Part shown: positions 25,669 to 35,282 of the stretch, piece by piece
Layout: each line of letters opens with the position of its first letter
How positions within the stretch are numbered: the stretch's first letter is position 1
Source: a virus
Strand: one strand, 5' to 3'
DNA: 64,000 bases
IMG/VR virus record: IMGVR_UViG_3300031857_000028
Location: 81,754 to 145,753 of that record
Notes under the pieces: generated by a model
The model's database searches: none
What the model was told of the DNA's origin: nothing
The model's input: only the letters and a program-made list of their open reading frames with translations
Program-made: the position numbers and the translations under genes

Positions 25669-26753
25669 TATGAATCTCTTTTAAAACCCACCTCCAATGA
25701 ATTAAACTCTGCAGGTCTGAATTTGTTTCCTGTGTTAGGATTTATCTCCCATCCAGTGAATTGATCGGTATATGTTATAGATGCAGAAATAGCATTACTT
25801 CCGGTATAATCGGTACTATTAATACGTAATAAATGTTCGACTCCCATTAAATCCGGTCCATCCGCTCTAACAATTGATTTTTTTAACACTGCTTCAATTG
25901 ATGATGATATTGGTATTGTACTAAATACCGATGCGGTGTTTGCAGGTCGTAGTGTAAATGTTTCTCTGAGGGGGAAGATTCCGGAAGCTGATGCAATTAG
26001 GTAACTCGTGTCTCCATCGTTTGGACGTTCGTTAATTGCATTTGCATCAGTCGTTGCCCCGGAAGAAGTCATTTGAGTATAAAATCCAGATGCGGATGGA
26101 ACATAACTTGCCATAAAAAAATTACCATTTCCAATTGACGTATTAAATGACACTCCCGAGGTATTTAATATTAGTAAATCGTCTATAAGTATGATTCGAT
26201 CAGGATTAATTCTATTGTCTATTCTAAACACATTGACTGCTGGAAATACATTACTTGCATTCACGTTTAAACCACTTGCAGAAAATAATAACTGTCCATT
26301 ATTTTTTATTTGTACACTTCCACTACCAAGACTAGCGCTACTAATTACCGAACGTATTTCAAGAAAATTCCATGAATTGAATCGAACTGTTGCAGTTGAC
26401 GAGAATATTGTACCAATAGAATTATATATAGTAGTAGTACTGGGAGTAGGAGCTATACCAAATAATAACGTCCCCATATTACGGAATTCAATTAAGGCAG
26501 TCGAGACATTTGTCACCGGGTATACCGCCACATAACAAATAATTTCTCTATGACTGTTTTGAAAAGAGAAATCCGATGTGTAGGGACTAATATTATTTCC
26601 TATCATAAATATTGAACCGGACGGTCTACCCGTTATACCCGATTGATTTCTAGTTAAGGTAGAAGTATTACTACCACCCATACCATATTTTGTTCTAAAC
26701 ACAGTTGAATTTAATTCATATTCATCAAATGGTTCGTAGAGTAATAACGTCAT
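25668..26753 (-). CDS. Fibre-cluster protein, lectin-like, copy 1
   Basis: This 361-residue beta-rich protein begins MTLLLYEPFDEYEL and ends WEINPNTGNKFRPAEFNSLE. The closing NPNTG motif with a following hydrophobic/glycine stretch is typical of phage virion proteins with concanavalin A-like lectin folds. The protein at 26773-27768 ends with the same scheme, so the two are distant paralogues. I place the start at the ATG 26753, with GGA eight bases upstream; a longer TTG opening overlaps the previous gene. Probable role is a receptor-binding or fibre-decorating protein. Confidence 0.58.
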   Translation of the reverse strand: MTLLLYEPFDEYELNSTVFRTKYGMGGSNTSTLTRNQSGITGRPSGSIFMIGNNISPYTSDFSFQNSHREIICYVAVYPVTNVSTALIEFRNMGTLLFGIAPTPSTTTIYNSIGTIFSSTATVRFNSWNFLEIRSVISSASLGSGSVQIKNNGQLLFSASGLNVNASNVFPAVNVFRIDNRINPDRIILIDDLLILNTSGVSFNTSIGNGNFFMASYVPSASGFYTQMTSSGATTDANAINERPNDGDTSYLIASASGIFPLRETFTLRPANTASVFSTIPISSSIEAVLKKSIVRADGPDLMGVEHLLRINSTDYTGSNAISASITYTDQFTGWEINPNTGNKFRPAEFNSLEVGFKRDS

Positions 26754-26772
26754 AATACTATTCCAATAAAAA

Positions 26773-27768
26773 TTATAAAATTGTAAAACCAATTTGTGTA
26801 TTATTTACATCAGACAACGAAGACCATGGTGTCCCCGTATTTGGATTTGTTTCGAATATTCCTGCATGATATCGATAACTGTCCAATATTGATTCGCTTG
26901 GGGAGTATGCAAACGTACTGCCACTTTTAATTGCTATCTGCATAGCGCGTGAACCTGGTTCCGTCTTTCGTGCAAGTGCTTTAACTCCTAACCCATATAT
27001 TTGTGTAACTGACCCGGTATATTCCACCGTTTTGTATAGGTCCATACTATTTGGAAGCGATGCCGATACAAACGTGACATCGTTATCGGGGGAGTTTCCA
27101 TCATCTACCATTAATGCATTTGAGCTAGACAGCGGTGTGAAATTTATCGTATCACCTGATGCGGTTGGTGTCGTTGAAAATATTCGTATATCGCCTAAAA
27201 ATCCGTTGGTTGCAGGATTACTTCCTTGTGTGTTTGTTATGTACCAATCCGTTATATATGTAAAGTCGCTCTGTTGATCAACTCTCACTTCATCAGCATA
27301 TGCCAATACACCATTTCGCGTATCTAGTCCAGATGCACTAATTACCGTTTGTGCATTAAGTCTTACGTGCACACTTCCGGAAATATCATCTATAACTGCG
27401 CCAAATTCATAATAATACCAATTGTTAGACACATAATTTGGTATGGTGTATGTTGCTAATGTAGTACTGCCACCTCTACGCACCGTAATTAGTCCATTGC
27501 TTGATACGAGGTCAACGTGAGTTGTACCATTCTGTCTAATAAGTAGTAGAAAAGTTCCTCCAGTTTGGCGAACTGCCATGCCACAGTATATTGGATTTGA
27601 ACCCGTTACACCTGCAAGTAGGTACGAATTATACATATTTGCCCCAGACGTATTAGATGGCCATCTAGAATAGATGGCACCCACGCCTTGCACATTGTAA
27701 GTTAGTTTAAAATTTGATGCTATATTGGAAGTAGTCAAACCAAAAAAATTTTGTTCGTATATTATCAT
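26773..27768 (-). CDS. Fibre-cluster protein, lectin-like, copy 2
   Basis: This 331-residue protein has an N-terminal MIIYEQNFFGLTTSN, then a domain with NNWYYYEFGAVIDDISGSVH and NAQTVISASG, a pattern of LamG/concanavalin-like jelly rolls, and a C-terminal FETNPNTGTPWSSLSDVNNT that is a familiar ending in phage tail proteins. It overlaps the upstream 839-residue gene by ATGA. It is a likely virion carbohydrate-binding or fibre protein, paralogous to the preceding entry. Confidence 0.6.
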   Translation of the reverse strand: MIIYEQNFFGLTTSNIASNFKLTYNVQGVGAIYSRWPSNTSGANMYNSYLLAGVTGSNPIYCGMAVRQTGGTFLLLIRQNGTTHVDLVSSNGLITVRRGGSTTLATYTIPNYVSNNWYYYEFGAVIDDISGSVHVRLNAQTVISASGLDTRNGVLAYADEVRVDQQSDFTYITDWYITNTQGSNPATNGFLGDIRIFSTTPTASGDTINFTPLSSSNALMVDDGNSPDNDVTFVSASLPNSMDLYKTVEYTGSVTQIYGLGVKALARKTEPGSRAMQIAIKSGSTFAYSPSESILDSYRYHAGIFETNPNTGTPWSSLSDVNNTQIGFTIL

Positions 27769-30284
27769 AATCGTAGAAGTTCTAAAGTTAAATTCACACG
27801 TTGTATAGTACTACTTGCCGACACATAAAATTTTAATGTATCATTTTTATTTATAGAGGCAGTCCATCCTGCTAATGACGATGATGTATTTTTCACACTT
27901 GCAGATATAAATGGTTTTTCTGATGCTACAATACTATTGGATGCCGTTGGTGGATATGTTGCATATGTACTTTTCCAAATATCAACTGTAATACTTCCCG
28001 ACCTATCTGCAAGTAACGCCCATGATTGTATACTACCACTAAATGGAATTAATATTTCTGCTTTTTCTCCGGTGGTTATTGCGGAGCCACCACCATCTAT
28101 AATTATTCCAACCGTAGACGTTCTCATATTATTGGATAAATCTACTGTATAATTATTATTTGCCCCGCCATCGCTTGCAGAAAATCTACTTGATAACGAT
28201 AAAACTCTTTCATTGGTGAGATTACTACTTTGCGAAAGGACTAAATATTGCGATGACAAAGCAAATGCAGCACCATCAATATCGGCCAACGATGCAGAGC
28301 CGGTGATATAGGTACCACCTTCAGTAAATGCAAATGAGCCCGTTATATTAAGACTGCCGGTAATAACAGCACTTCCAGTAAACGGAAATCCAGCCCCACT
28401 TCCACCATTTAATGCATACGATGCAGTAAATGCATAACTTGATGAAGCAACCGAACTACTATCAAACGGTGTGGTTTTTGAACCAACGAAATAGGTTGGA
28501 GTGGATAACGTCGATATACCAATAGAATTATTGTTAATATCTAAATAATCTGCCTTGAACGTCAAAACTTTATTTCGATAATTTAAGTTTTGAAGTAGTG
28601 TATCCACTTCATCGGGACTAAAGAAGTCTTCAGTTGCAGTTTTTACGGAAATATTTGAAATACTCCACCAGCCCCCATACACTACGAATCGTATACCTAC
28701 TATACTTGCATCTTTAATGTTTGGTATAAAATTAAACTGGGTATTTTCAAAATTTTGTTTTTTGAACGTTGCATTTGGTGTTAATGTTCCAATTAACTGT
28801 CCACGAGCATCGGGTGTAAGTATTCTAGAACCACTCGTTTCTTGAGTGATTAAATACACTTCCATAGAATAATCAGACTGTGCTAACTCCGTTGAGCCCG
28901 AGTACTTATTGGCAATTGCATCAAACGTTAATGTATATTCACTGTTCGGAAATAATCTAAGACTATTTGTAGACCTGTTACCAATAAAGTATGACACATT
29001 ATTTACATACGAACTACCAACAATCTGCGGAGTTACATTTATTGCGTCCAGTAAGTCTACTTGCGAAGACGTAATTTTCGTAGTTATTAATGAAGATGAA
29101 TTATAGTATGTTGGTAAGGTTGGTTCTATTTGATTTTTTTGCAATGACATTGTGGCAGTATACCAATAGTCATCAACAAGTAAATTTCTATTAAATATAC
29201 CGGTTGGTAAAACTGTACTGGAACTATCTACTGCAAATAATTCTGCCACATCCGTGGTGATATCGCCTAATACAACATATTCACCAGGTTCTGCGGCAGG
29301 TTTATACGAAATTCTAATTTTATGAATTTCACCGGACAATGTACTTAGATTTACAATACGAATTTTTGCGTAAGATACATCATAAATCGTATTAGCTACC
29401 TCTAACCTATCGTACTCCAACGACAACGAGCCGCTTACCGTTACATTACCAAGTTTATCAAGATTCGTAGTGTAAAGTGTACTACTACTAAAAAATCCAT
29501 TCAGTATTAAGGTATTGTTATCGGTATATAATAGAGAACCATTACTTTCTGCAAGTTTACTATTGAAAATTTTCGTTATAGGTAACGATACATTTAAATT
29601 TTGAGAAACTCCGGGTGCTGAGTAGGACAGTGACCCAGTAATTCTACCGTTTAAAAATTCCGACGAAAATTTTGATGCAGTGGTAGGACCAGTTATTTCT
29701 AATAGATACCCGTTTGGAAACACATTTAGATATGTGGGGTCAAATTTAATATCCAACGGTTCTTGTAATCGTTGTATAAACGCAGAATAACTGGGTTCTA
29801 GGTAGAATTTTTCCTCTACGACTAGTTGCGGTGGTTTTGCAAATCGAATAGGAGTTTTGTTTTCAATTCGTGGTGAAATGATTACATCGGTAGTCCATCT
29901 CACATTAAATTTGTCACGCCACTCTGGTGGTATCGGTGTTCCGTTTTTGTAAAACTCTGCACATCCCAGTATTACGACCTTACCCGGTCCAATAGGCGTA
30001 TCACTATATACTTCAATTTGTACCAATCTAGAGTTACCTTCAATAAAATTCGACACCGGTGCACTATACACCGATGTCCCATCTTTATTCAAGATTTCTA
30101 CTAATATTTTTGAGTTAGGTTTTAATATTCCAGCACCGGCAATAAGAAACGCGTTTCGACCACCGTAAAAATAACCGTCAAATTGGCTAATTTTAAAGTA
30201 GTCGGAACGTGTACCTTGGTCTTCAATTAATACATCGTATTTATGAAGATTTAAAGCTAATGTGGACTTTCTGGTTCTTGGCAT
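27765..30284 (-). CDS. Large tail fibre or baseplate-attached fibre protein
   Basis: This 839-residue protein has a distinctive N-terminal region (SDYFKISQFDGYFYGGRNAF, then GPGKVVILG and PPEWRDKFNVRWTTDVIISP) that is likely the particle-attachment domain. It is followed by beta-rich segments, the SSSYAFTASYALNGG module near residue 620 and repeats of GS-VITGSL type. The C-terminus resembles a jelly-roll head. The shared ASYALNG module links it with the 941-residue fibre. It follows the SbcD-SbcC gene and starts a fibre operon that continues to 20.4 kb. Confidence 0.72.
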   Translation of the reverse strand: MPRTRKSTLALNLHKYDVLIEDQGTRSDYFKISQFDGYFYGGRNAFLIAGAGILKPNSKILVEILNKDGTSVYSAPVSNFIEGNSRLVQIEVYSDTPIGPGKVVILGCAEFYKNGTPIPPEWRDKFNVRWTTDVIISPRIENKTPIRFAKPPQLVVEEKFYLEPSYSAFIQRLQEPLDIKFDPTYLNVFPNGYLLEITGPTTASKFSSEFLNGRITGSLSYSAPGVSQNLNVSLPITKIFNSKLAESNGSLLYTDNNTLILNGFFSSSTLYTTNLDKLGNVTVSGSLSLEYDRLEVANTIYDVSYAKIRIVNLSTLSGEIHKIRISYKPAAEPGEYVVLGDITTDVAELFAVDSSSTVLPTGIFNRNLLVDDYWYTATMSLQKNQIEPTLPTYYNSSSLITTKITSSQVDLLDAINVTPQIVGSSYVNNVSYFIGNRSTNSLRLFPNSEYTLTFDAIANKYSGSTELAQSDYSMEVYLITQETSGSRILTPDARGQLIGTLTPNATFKKQNFENTQFNFIPNIKDASIVGIRFVVYGGWWSISNISVKTATEDFFSPDEVDTLLQNLNYRNKVLTFKADYLDINNNSIGISTLSTPTYFVGSKTTPFDSSSVASSSYAFTASYALNGGSGAGFPFTGSAVITGSLNITGSFAFTEGGTYITGSASLADIDGAAFALSSQYLVLSQSSNLTNERVLSLSSRFSASDGGANNNYTVDLSNNMRTSTVGIIIDGGGSAITTGEKAEILIPFSGSIQSWALLADRSGSITVDIWKSTYATYPPTASNSIVASEKPFISASVKNTSSSLAGWTASINKNDTLKFYVSASSTIQRVNLTLELLRL

Positions 30285-30296
30285 TCAGTATCCCAT

Positions 30297-33200
30297 TTAT
30301 ATAGATACACTGGAATATCCATCCTCTTTTTTAATTTCTATGAGGTTGTCTACCATGTCTCTTGCTGTATCTAAGTGACTTACTATAAGTATAGTGTCGA
30401 AATGAGATTTAAGTAAATTAAACAATATTTGCATAGAATGAAGATGGTCGGCATCAAGTACCCCAAATCCTTCGTCAATAATAAACATGTTGGACTTCGG
30501 AAGATTGCTTGCGTTCAGTAGAGCAACTCGGATTGCTAAACTAGTGATAAATCGTTCCATACCTGAACTGTTTTCAAGTGGCCATATCCGATCGTTATCA
30601 TATGATAATTTTCCGTTAATGTTCTTTCCATCCACCTCAAGTGACACCGAAAAGTCAACAATCTGAGATAGGATATTATTGATTTCTGCTTCAATATTTG
30701 GTATTGCTTTACTCATCAAATCATATGGCACCCCGTCACGACCAACTGCCAGCATATAATGATTATATGCTTCATACGTAATTTCCAGTTCTTCAGCCTC
30801 TTTCAATTTATTTTTTAACTCAGTCTTCTTAGCATTAAGTACAGATAGGTCACCGTGTAATAAACGAAGTTCTCTGTCTATATTGGCAATATTTTGTTTG
30901 GTATCTGCAATATTACGATGTATTACTTGTAGTTCTTTCTCGACCGTCTGATTGTGTAGAATATTTTCTTCATTCGTCTTGTATACCGAAATTTCATCAT
31001 GAATCTTACCCAACGAAATTTCCACCTTTTCCAAGGTATTTTTTGCGGTAACTAATACGTTTTTAGATTTTTCCACTTCTTGACCAAGTTCCACTAATTC
31101 CTTTTTGAGAACAAGTGCTTCTTCGTAAGAATCTTTATTCCACGCATGTTCCGAACATTCCGTAGCAATAGTTCGAATTGCATCTTCCTCAATAATTCGT
31201 TCAGCATACAAGTTATCTAACTCTTCGTTGGTCAACTTAACGTCTTCAATAACAGAACGATTATTTTCTACACAGACATCACAGTTTGGATTATACTTAT
31301 ATGCTTCCAATTTTGTCTTAAACAATGTCTTTTCTTGAATCTTAGTATTCAATACACGAATACTATTATTTTTCTTCTTAGACAACTCATTTAACTCATT
31401 CCACTTGTCAAATGATACTTGTAAGGCAACCATATCATAATCATTGAAATGTGTGGTGGCTTCCTTCAAATCGGTTTCACTGGAAATTAATGCGTATTCC
31501 GCAATAGCAACATCTTCCTGAGCAGTCTTTAATTTCTTTTCAGTAGTTACTAATCTATTTTGTAAGTCAGTCCAATTACCCGAAGTCTCTGGAACCGGTC
31601 GCTTGGTTGCATATTTCTCCTTATACTGGGTTTCTATATCTGATAATGTCTGTACAAACGTTTCCTTCCCCGATTCAAATTCATCAATTCTATCGGTGAC
31701 TTTTACAAGATTTTGATGCACGTCCGCCAGTTGGTCTGTTACATCAGACTTCTTAAACCGTTTGAGAATGCCCGTGATTTCTTTTGCTTCATCATGTGCA
31801 GCATCAAATAATTTATCAAAGATATTCAATCCCATAAACTGAATGAGTAGGTCTTTCCGTTCAGAATGTGACTTGTCAATAAAGAGCGCATTACTATTCT
31901 GACTACTCAACGCAGTCATGACAAAATCTTCATAGGTTCCGACATATGAACGAATATTAGCATTCGTATCACGACGGTCTTCTCCGTTTAAATTCTGCTG
32001 ACTTCCATCGGGTAATATCTTCCAGAACGAGGCATCTACCTTTACATCGCCATTTTTCTTACGAGTTCCGACGCGTTTAATACCAAACGTTTCATGATTA
32101 ATTTCAAAGGCAAGTTCACAGGTAAATGAATCTTTACGATTGTTTAGAATATGGTCACCCTTAAATGCTCTCGGGGTCTTGTCGTATAAACAAAACATGA
32201 GTGCATCCATAATAGAACTCTTTCCAGAGGCATTTGCAGCAAAAATTCCATACAATCCTTTCATGTCAGAGAAATTAATTTCATTATCTTCCCCGTATGA
32301 AAACATGTTAGAAAACTTAAAGAGTAGTGGGCGCCAATGAATATTTCGGGATTGGTCATCATGAACAATTTTGGAATTCAAATCTTTATTAATTTGTTCT
32401 ATTGCTTTCAATACAGTATCATCCAACGTACTATATTTCTGTGCCAACCAATCATTGATTAACGTATTCTGTAACGAAACGTTTGTTAAATCTAATATAT
32501 CATGTGACTGAATTGTACTTGTGTTCACGTTTGACGGCTTTCTATTCTTATTGACCGACATTTCGATGATGTTGTACTTATTACGAAGTGTTGTAATGAG
32601 TTTCTTAACTTCCGTAGTATCCATATCTCCCGTGAACAATCTCACTCTAGCATTCTTAGGCATGTTCGATGGGTATGTAATACGTGAGTTATATACTTCA
32701 AGTGTTACATATCCATAATCGTTTTCTAATGGGACAAACTCAAATGACCGTGCCGCAACATTCCACAAACACCACCCGTGTGGGTCCAGTGTTTCGCCGT
32801 GGTTCTGTTGAATAAGTGAACCAGGATACACGATAATTGGATTACGTTCTTTAAGAACCTGCGACGGCTTGTGAATATCTCCAAGTAATACCATATCAAA
32901 TCCATCAAATGTAGAAATATTTACATGACGGTTTGTAATCGTAAAGTTTGCATCAGTCACAGCACCATGAACTGGTCCGTGATATAATGCAATTTTATGT
33001 GGAGTGTTTAGTTCTGTTGCAACTGGCCACGTATCATGCTCGTCAAAAATAGACATGACAGCAAACTGTGTATCGGCCACTGTTACAATTGCAGAATCCT
33101 TAACATAATATAACTGTGGGTGCTGGAGATTATTCACTAGTGGAGTCAATGCATCCATACGATTAGTATTTGCTAAATTACAGTCATGATTACCGGCAAT

Positions 33201-33461
33201 CAAAATCGTTGGAGCAATATCTGCAATATTTTTCAAGAAACGAGAGGTAATTTCAACCATTTCTGGACTCATGTCCGTCTTTGCATGAACGATGTCGCCG
33301 GCTAATACGATGACGAAATCTTCTAGTTGCTTCGAACGAATGTCACTATACAGTCGTTCGAATGCAAGTTCGTATTCCTCGTGACGACGAAACAATCGAA
33401 TATGAATATCTGCTAGATGTACAATATGTCGTAATTTTGTAAATGGAACATTTATTTTCAT
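30297..33461 (-). CDS. gp47-gp46: Fused SbcD-SbcC (gp47-gp46, Mre11-Rad50) recombination nuclease
   Basis: One chain of 1054 residues joins the two subunits that T4 encodes separately. Residues 1 to about 330 are the Mre11/gp47 metallophosphoesterase: DIH at 18-20, GDIVH at 55-59, GNHD at 90-93, and GDIHKP at 194-199. From about 380 follows the Rad50/gp46 ATPase: Walker A GIFAANASGKSS at 405-416, a long coiled coil with a CDVC zinc-hook centre, signature NSSGMERFI and Walker B MFIIDEGFGVLD near the end, then an HLD switch. The protein processes DNA ends for recombination-dependent replication. It overlaps the primase gene by four bases (ATGA), with tail fibre genes downstream. Confidence 0.93.
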   Translation of the reverse strand: MKINVPFTKLRHIVHLADIHIRLFRRHEEYELAFERLYSDIRSKQLEDFVIVLAGDIVHAKTDMSPEMVEITSRFLKNIADIAPTILIAGNHDCNLANTNRMDALTPLVNNLQHPQLYYVKDSAIVTVADTQFAVMSIFDEHDTWPVATELNTPHKIALYHGPVHGAVTDANFTITNRHVNISTFDGFDMVLLGDIHKPSQVLKERNPIIVYPGSLIQQNHGETLDPHGWCLWNVAARSFEFVPLENDYGYVTLEVYNSRITYPSNMPKNARVRLFTGDMDTTEVKKLITTLRNKYNIIEMSVNKNRKPSNVNTSTIQSHDILDLTNVSLQNTLINDWLAQKYSTLDDTVLKAIEQINKDLNSKIVHDDQSRNIHWRPLLFKFSNMFSYGEDNEINFSDMKGLYGIFAANASGKSSIMDALMFCLYDKTPRAFKGDHILNNRKDSFTCELAFEINHETFGIKRVGTRKKNGDVKVDASFWKILPDGSQQNLNGEDRRDTNANIRSYVGTYEDFVMTALSSQNSNALFIDKSHSERKDLLIQFMGLNIFDKLFDAAHDEAKEITGILKRFKKSDVTDQLADVHQNLVKVTDRIDEFESGKETFVQTLSDIETQYKEKYATKRPVPETSGNWTDLQNRLVTTEKKLKTAQEDVAIAEYALISSETDLKEATTHFNDYDMVALQVSFDKWNELNELSKKKNNSIRVLNTKIQEKTLFKTKLEAYKYNPNCDVCVENNRSVIEDVKLTNEELDNLYAERIIEEDAIRTIATECSEHAWNKDSYEEALVLKKELVELGQEVEKSKNVLVTAKNTLEKVEISLGKIHDEISVYKTNEENILHNQTVEKELQVIHRNIADTKQNIANIDRELRLLHGDLSVLNAKKTELKNKLKEAEELEITYEAYNHYMLAVGRDGVPYDLMSKAIPNIEAEINNILSQIVDFSVSLEVDGKNINGKLSYDNDRIWPLENSSGMERFITSLAIRVALLNASNLPKSNMFIIDEGFGVLDADHLHSMQILFNLLKSHFDTILIVSHLDTARDMVDNLIEIKKEDGYSSVSI

Positions 33462-34360
33462 TTAAATAACCCGTGCGTAATAAATTCTTTAAAATTTGTT
33501 TGCTTGGCATAAGAAATTTCTTCCCACGCTTGTTCAAATCCCATATCACTTGCATCTTTACCTTGTGTAAAAACTACACGAACATTTATATTATGTGTCA
33601 ATAATCGTCGTTCTAACTTTAACGCATCGGTTCGTGCATCTTCGTCAAGAAAAATAATAACATCTTTAACATGATGTTCAATCAAGGCCTTTTCTAATAC
33701 CTTTGGTATATTTTTGCCAAGTAATGGAATCACATTTCTACGCAATGTGATTGCGTCAAACATCCCTTCGCATAAAATTATTGGTTCATTCCAATCCACC
33801 ATATTTTCAAAACATATAATGTTTTTACTCACAGGTGGATTTTTATATTTCATTCCTTCGTCGTAGAAGAGTCGGGCGGTGAAGTAATTGAGCTGATGGT
33901 TCCTATCATATGAAGGAAGTATAATTCGATTAGCATACGGGCCTTCTGTGCAAAATCCGATACGGTATCGTAGAATGTCATTTGCGGTAATTCCTCGTTG
34001 TTTTAAGTAACTAATTGCGTGGTAATATGAATAATTTTTTTCTACTTTCCACAGTGGTTTGTATTCATATGGCAGCTGTAATGTTGTTTCTACTGTGGTA
34101 GTTTTGTACTTCTGAATCTCTACTTCACCTAGTTCTTCTTTAAATTTTTGTAGTAACGCTTTGGCAACATTTAGTTTTTTTAATAACCAAATAATATGTC
34201 CACCTTTACTACCGCACACCCAGCATTTCCATTTGTTGGTTAAAATATTAATTGATAATTTCTTTTTTGGATGTGAACAAAAAGGACAAGTAAATAAATA
34301 CTCGTCCTTTTGTTGAATATAACTACCTAATAGTTCTTGGAGAAGTGTAAGTATCATCAT
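33458..34360 (-). CDS. gp61: DNA primase, gp61/DnaG-like
   Basis: This 300-residue primase has a CHC2-type zinc finger (CPFC at 25-28, CWVC at 46-49) with PKKKLSINI between, a linker with LKQRGITANDILRYRIGFC, and a toprim domain showing IILCEGMFDAITL and IIFLDEDARTDAL with GKDASD after. It would make RNA primers for lagging-strand synthesis with a replicative helicase not seen here. The start codons ATGATG lie inside a perfect 8-bp inverted repeat, and no ribosome site is visible. A TTGACA-type promoter upstream would start RNA close to the ATG, so a leaderless or hairpin-regulated start is possible. Confidence 0.88.
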   Translation of the reverse strand: MMILTLLQELLGSYIQQKDEYLFTCPFCSHPKKKLSINILTNKWKCWVCGSKGGHIIWLLKKLNVAKALLQKFKEELGEVEIQKYKTTTVETTLQLPYEYKPLWKVEKNYSYYHAISYLKQRGITANDILRYRIGFCTEGPYANRIILPSYDRNHQLNYFTARLFYDEGMKYKNPPVSKNIICFENMVDWNEPIILCEGMFDAITLRRNVIPLLGKNIPKVLEKALIEHHVKDVIIFLDEDARTDALKLERRLLTHNINVRVVFTQGKDASDMGFEQAWEEISYAKQTNFKEFITHGLFK

Positions 34361-34366
34361 ACTTAC
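34347..34366 (-). promoter_or_regulatory. Inverted repeat over the primase start codon
   Basis: A perfect 8-bp inverted repeat (GTAAGTAT / ATACTTAC) with a 4-nt centre spans both candidate ATGs of the primase. It could be a repressor operator just downstream of the promoter or an RNA hairpin masking the start. Confidence 0.5.
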
Positions 34367-34395
34367 AAGTTAACAACAACATTAATTTTTGTCAA
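34367..34395 (-). promoter_or_regulatory. Putative sigma70-type promoter for primase/SbcCD
   Basis: A perfect TTGACA (-35) at 34390-34395 is followed 17 nt later by TAACTT, a poor -10. It overlaps the end of the preceding nuclease gene. The predicted start point lies near the primase ATG. It would let the replication genes be read early although tail genes surround them. Confidence 0.4.
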
Positions 34396-34741
34396 GTTGT
34401 TGGAGACGGTTTATCAACTCAAAAAAATGTTCTGCATCCATTGCCACATACATCTTGGTACGGTTTCTTTTAAAGAATAGTACGGGTGCTGTCCCTTCTT
34501 TAGTATTTTTTTCTGCCTGTTCCAACGATGCCCAAATATTCAATTTTTCTTGATTTTTACATTCGGGGGAATACGGGAACACTTTCCGTGCTGCAGGGCT
34601 TAGTTTGATATCCGTCCCCGAGTCTCCCATCAGCGTAGAAACTACGTCATCTGGTTCTAATTGCGGAAAGTGTTCCAGTATTAAATCACGGAGAGCGTTT
34701 TGTAAACGCTTTCCTTTATTTTTTGCGGAGCGAGTTTTCAT
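34382..34741 (-). CDS. PDDEXK-type nuclease, resolvase-like
   Basis: This 119-residue protein carries a minimal restriction-endonuclease-like core: GDSGTDIKLS (Asp), then SPECKNQEKL (E-x-K) and a following helix IWASLEQAEKNT, with VLFFKRNRTKMYVAM as a late strand. Such compact proteins occur in phages as Holliday-junction or branched-DNA nucleases; a T4 gp49-type fold is not implied. It stands directly upstream of primase and the SbcD-SbcC fusion, which supports a recombination or DNA-junction role. GAGG lies 4-5 nt before the ATG. Confidence 0.68.
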   Translation of the reverse strand: MKTRSAKNKGKRLQNALRDLILEHFPQLEPDDVVSTLMGDSGTDIKLSPAARKVFPYSPECKNQEKLNIWASLEQAEKNTKEGTAPVLFFKRNRTKMYVAMDAEHFFELINRLQQLDKN

Positions 34742-34761
34742 ATAACCTCTTTATAAATTAA

Positions 34762-35265
34762 TTAACCCTGTGAACCACGTACACTCGTACTCGTTGCACT
34801 GGACACAACTCTAGTGTTTGCCCATACGTTCAATCCTGGGTCGGACTTTCCACCTGCAAATTGTTTTCCTTTTAATGGCGCATATTTGTGTAATTTAGAA
34901 CCGTCAGGTGTCCATCTACCTGCAGTATCTTTAAATTCGGTAAAGCGTGTATTTCCAAAATACCCGGCTGACAGTTTTGCTGGACCCTTGCCTTCAAATG
35001 CAATCTTTAATGCATCGGCTTTCCATCTACTAAGTGGATATGTGCTATTATTAGTAGCTGCAGGAGTTACATTTTTTCCTTCTTTGTTTTCAACAAATTC
35101 ACCTTGCCATACGTCATTCGTTCCTTCGTATAATGGATTCCACGGACCACGACCCGTTCCATCAAAAAAGTTTACACCCTTTCTTCCATCAGATGTTCCC
35201 AAGGCTTTTGCTTCACTAATTGTAGCCGAGGTAGACTTGTCATATAATTCTTTTAAAGTTGCCAT
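34762..35265 (-). CDS. Putative structural protein, unrecognised
   Basis: This protein of 167 residues starts MATLKELYDKSTSATISEAK, rich in Gly, Thr, Asn and Lys, with motifs GTSDGRKGVNFFDGTGRGPW and LSRWKADALKIAF. No family is known to me. I use the ATG at 35265 because GGAG stands six bases upstream; a TTG four codons earlier is part of that ribosome site. It follows the structural gene at 35283 and precedes the nuclease, so it is likely the last tail gene of that block. Composition suits a virion protein. Confidence 0.55.
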   Translation of the reverse strand: MATLKELYDKSTSATISEAKALGTSDGRKGVNFFDGTGRGPWNPLYEGTNDVWQGEFVENKEGKNVTPAATNNSTYPLSRWKADALKIAFEGKGPAKLSAGYFGNTRFTEFKDTAGRWTPDGSKLHKYAPLKGKQFAGGKSDPGLNVWANTRVVSSATSTSVRGSQG

Positions 35266-35282
35266 ACTATTCTCCAAAAATA

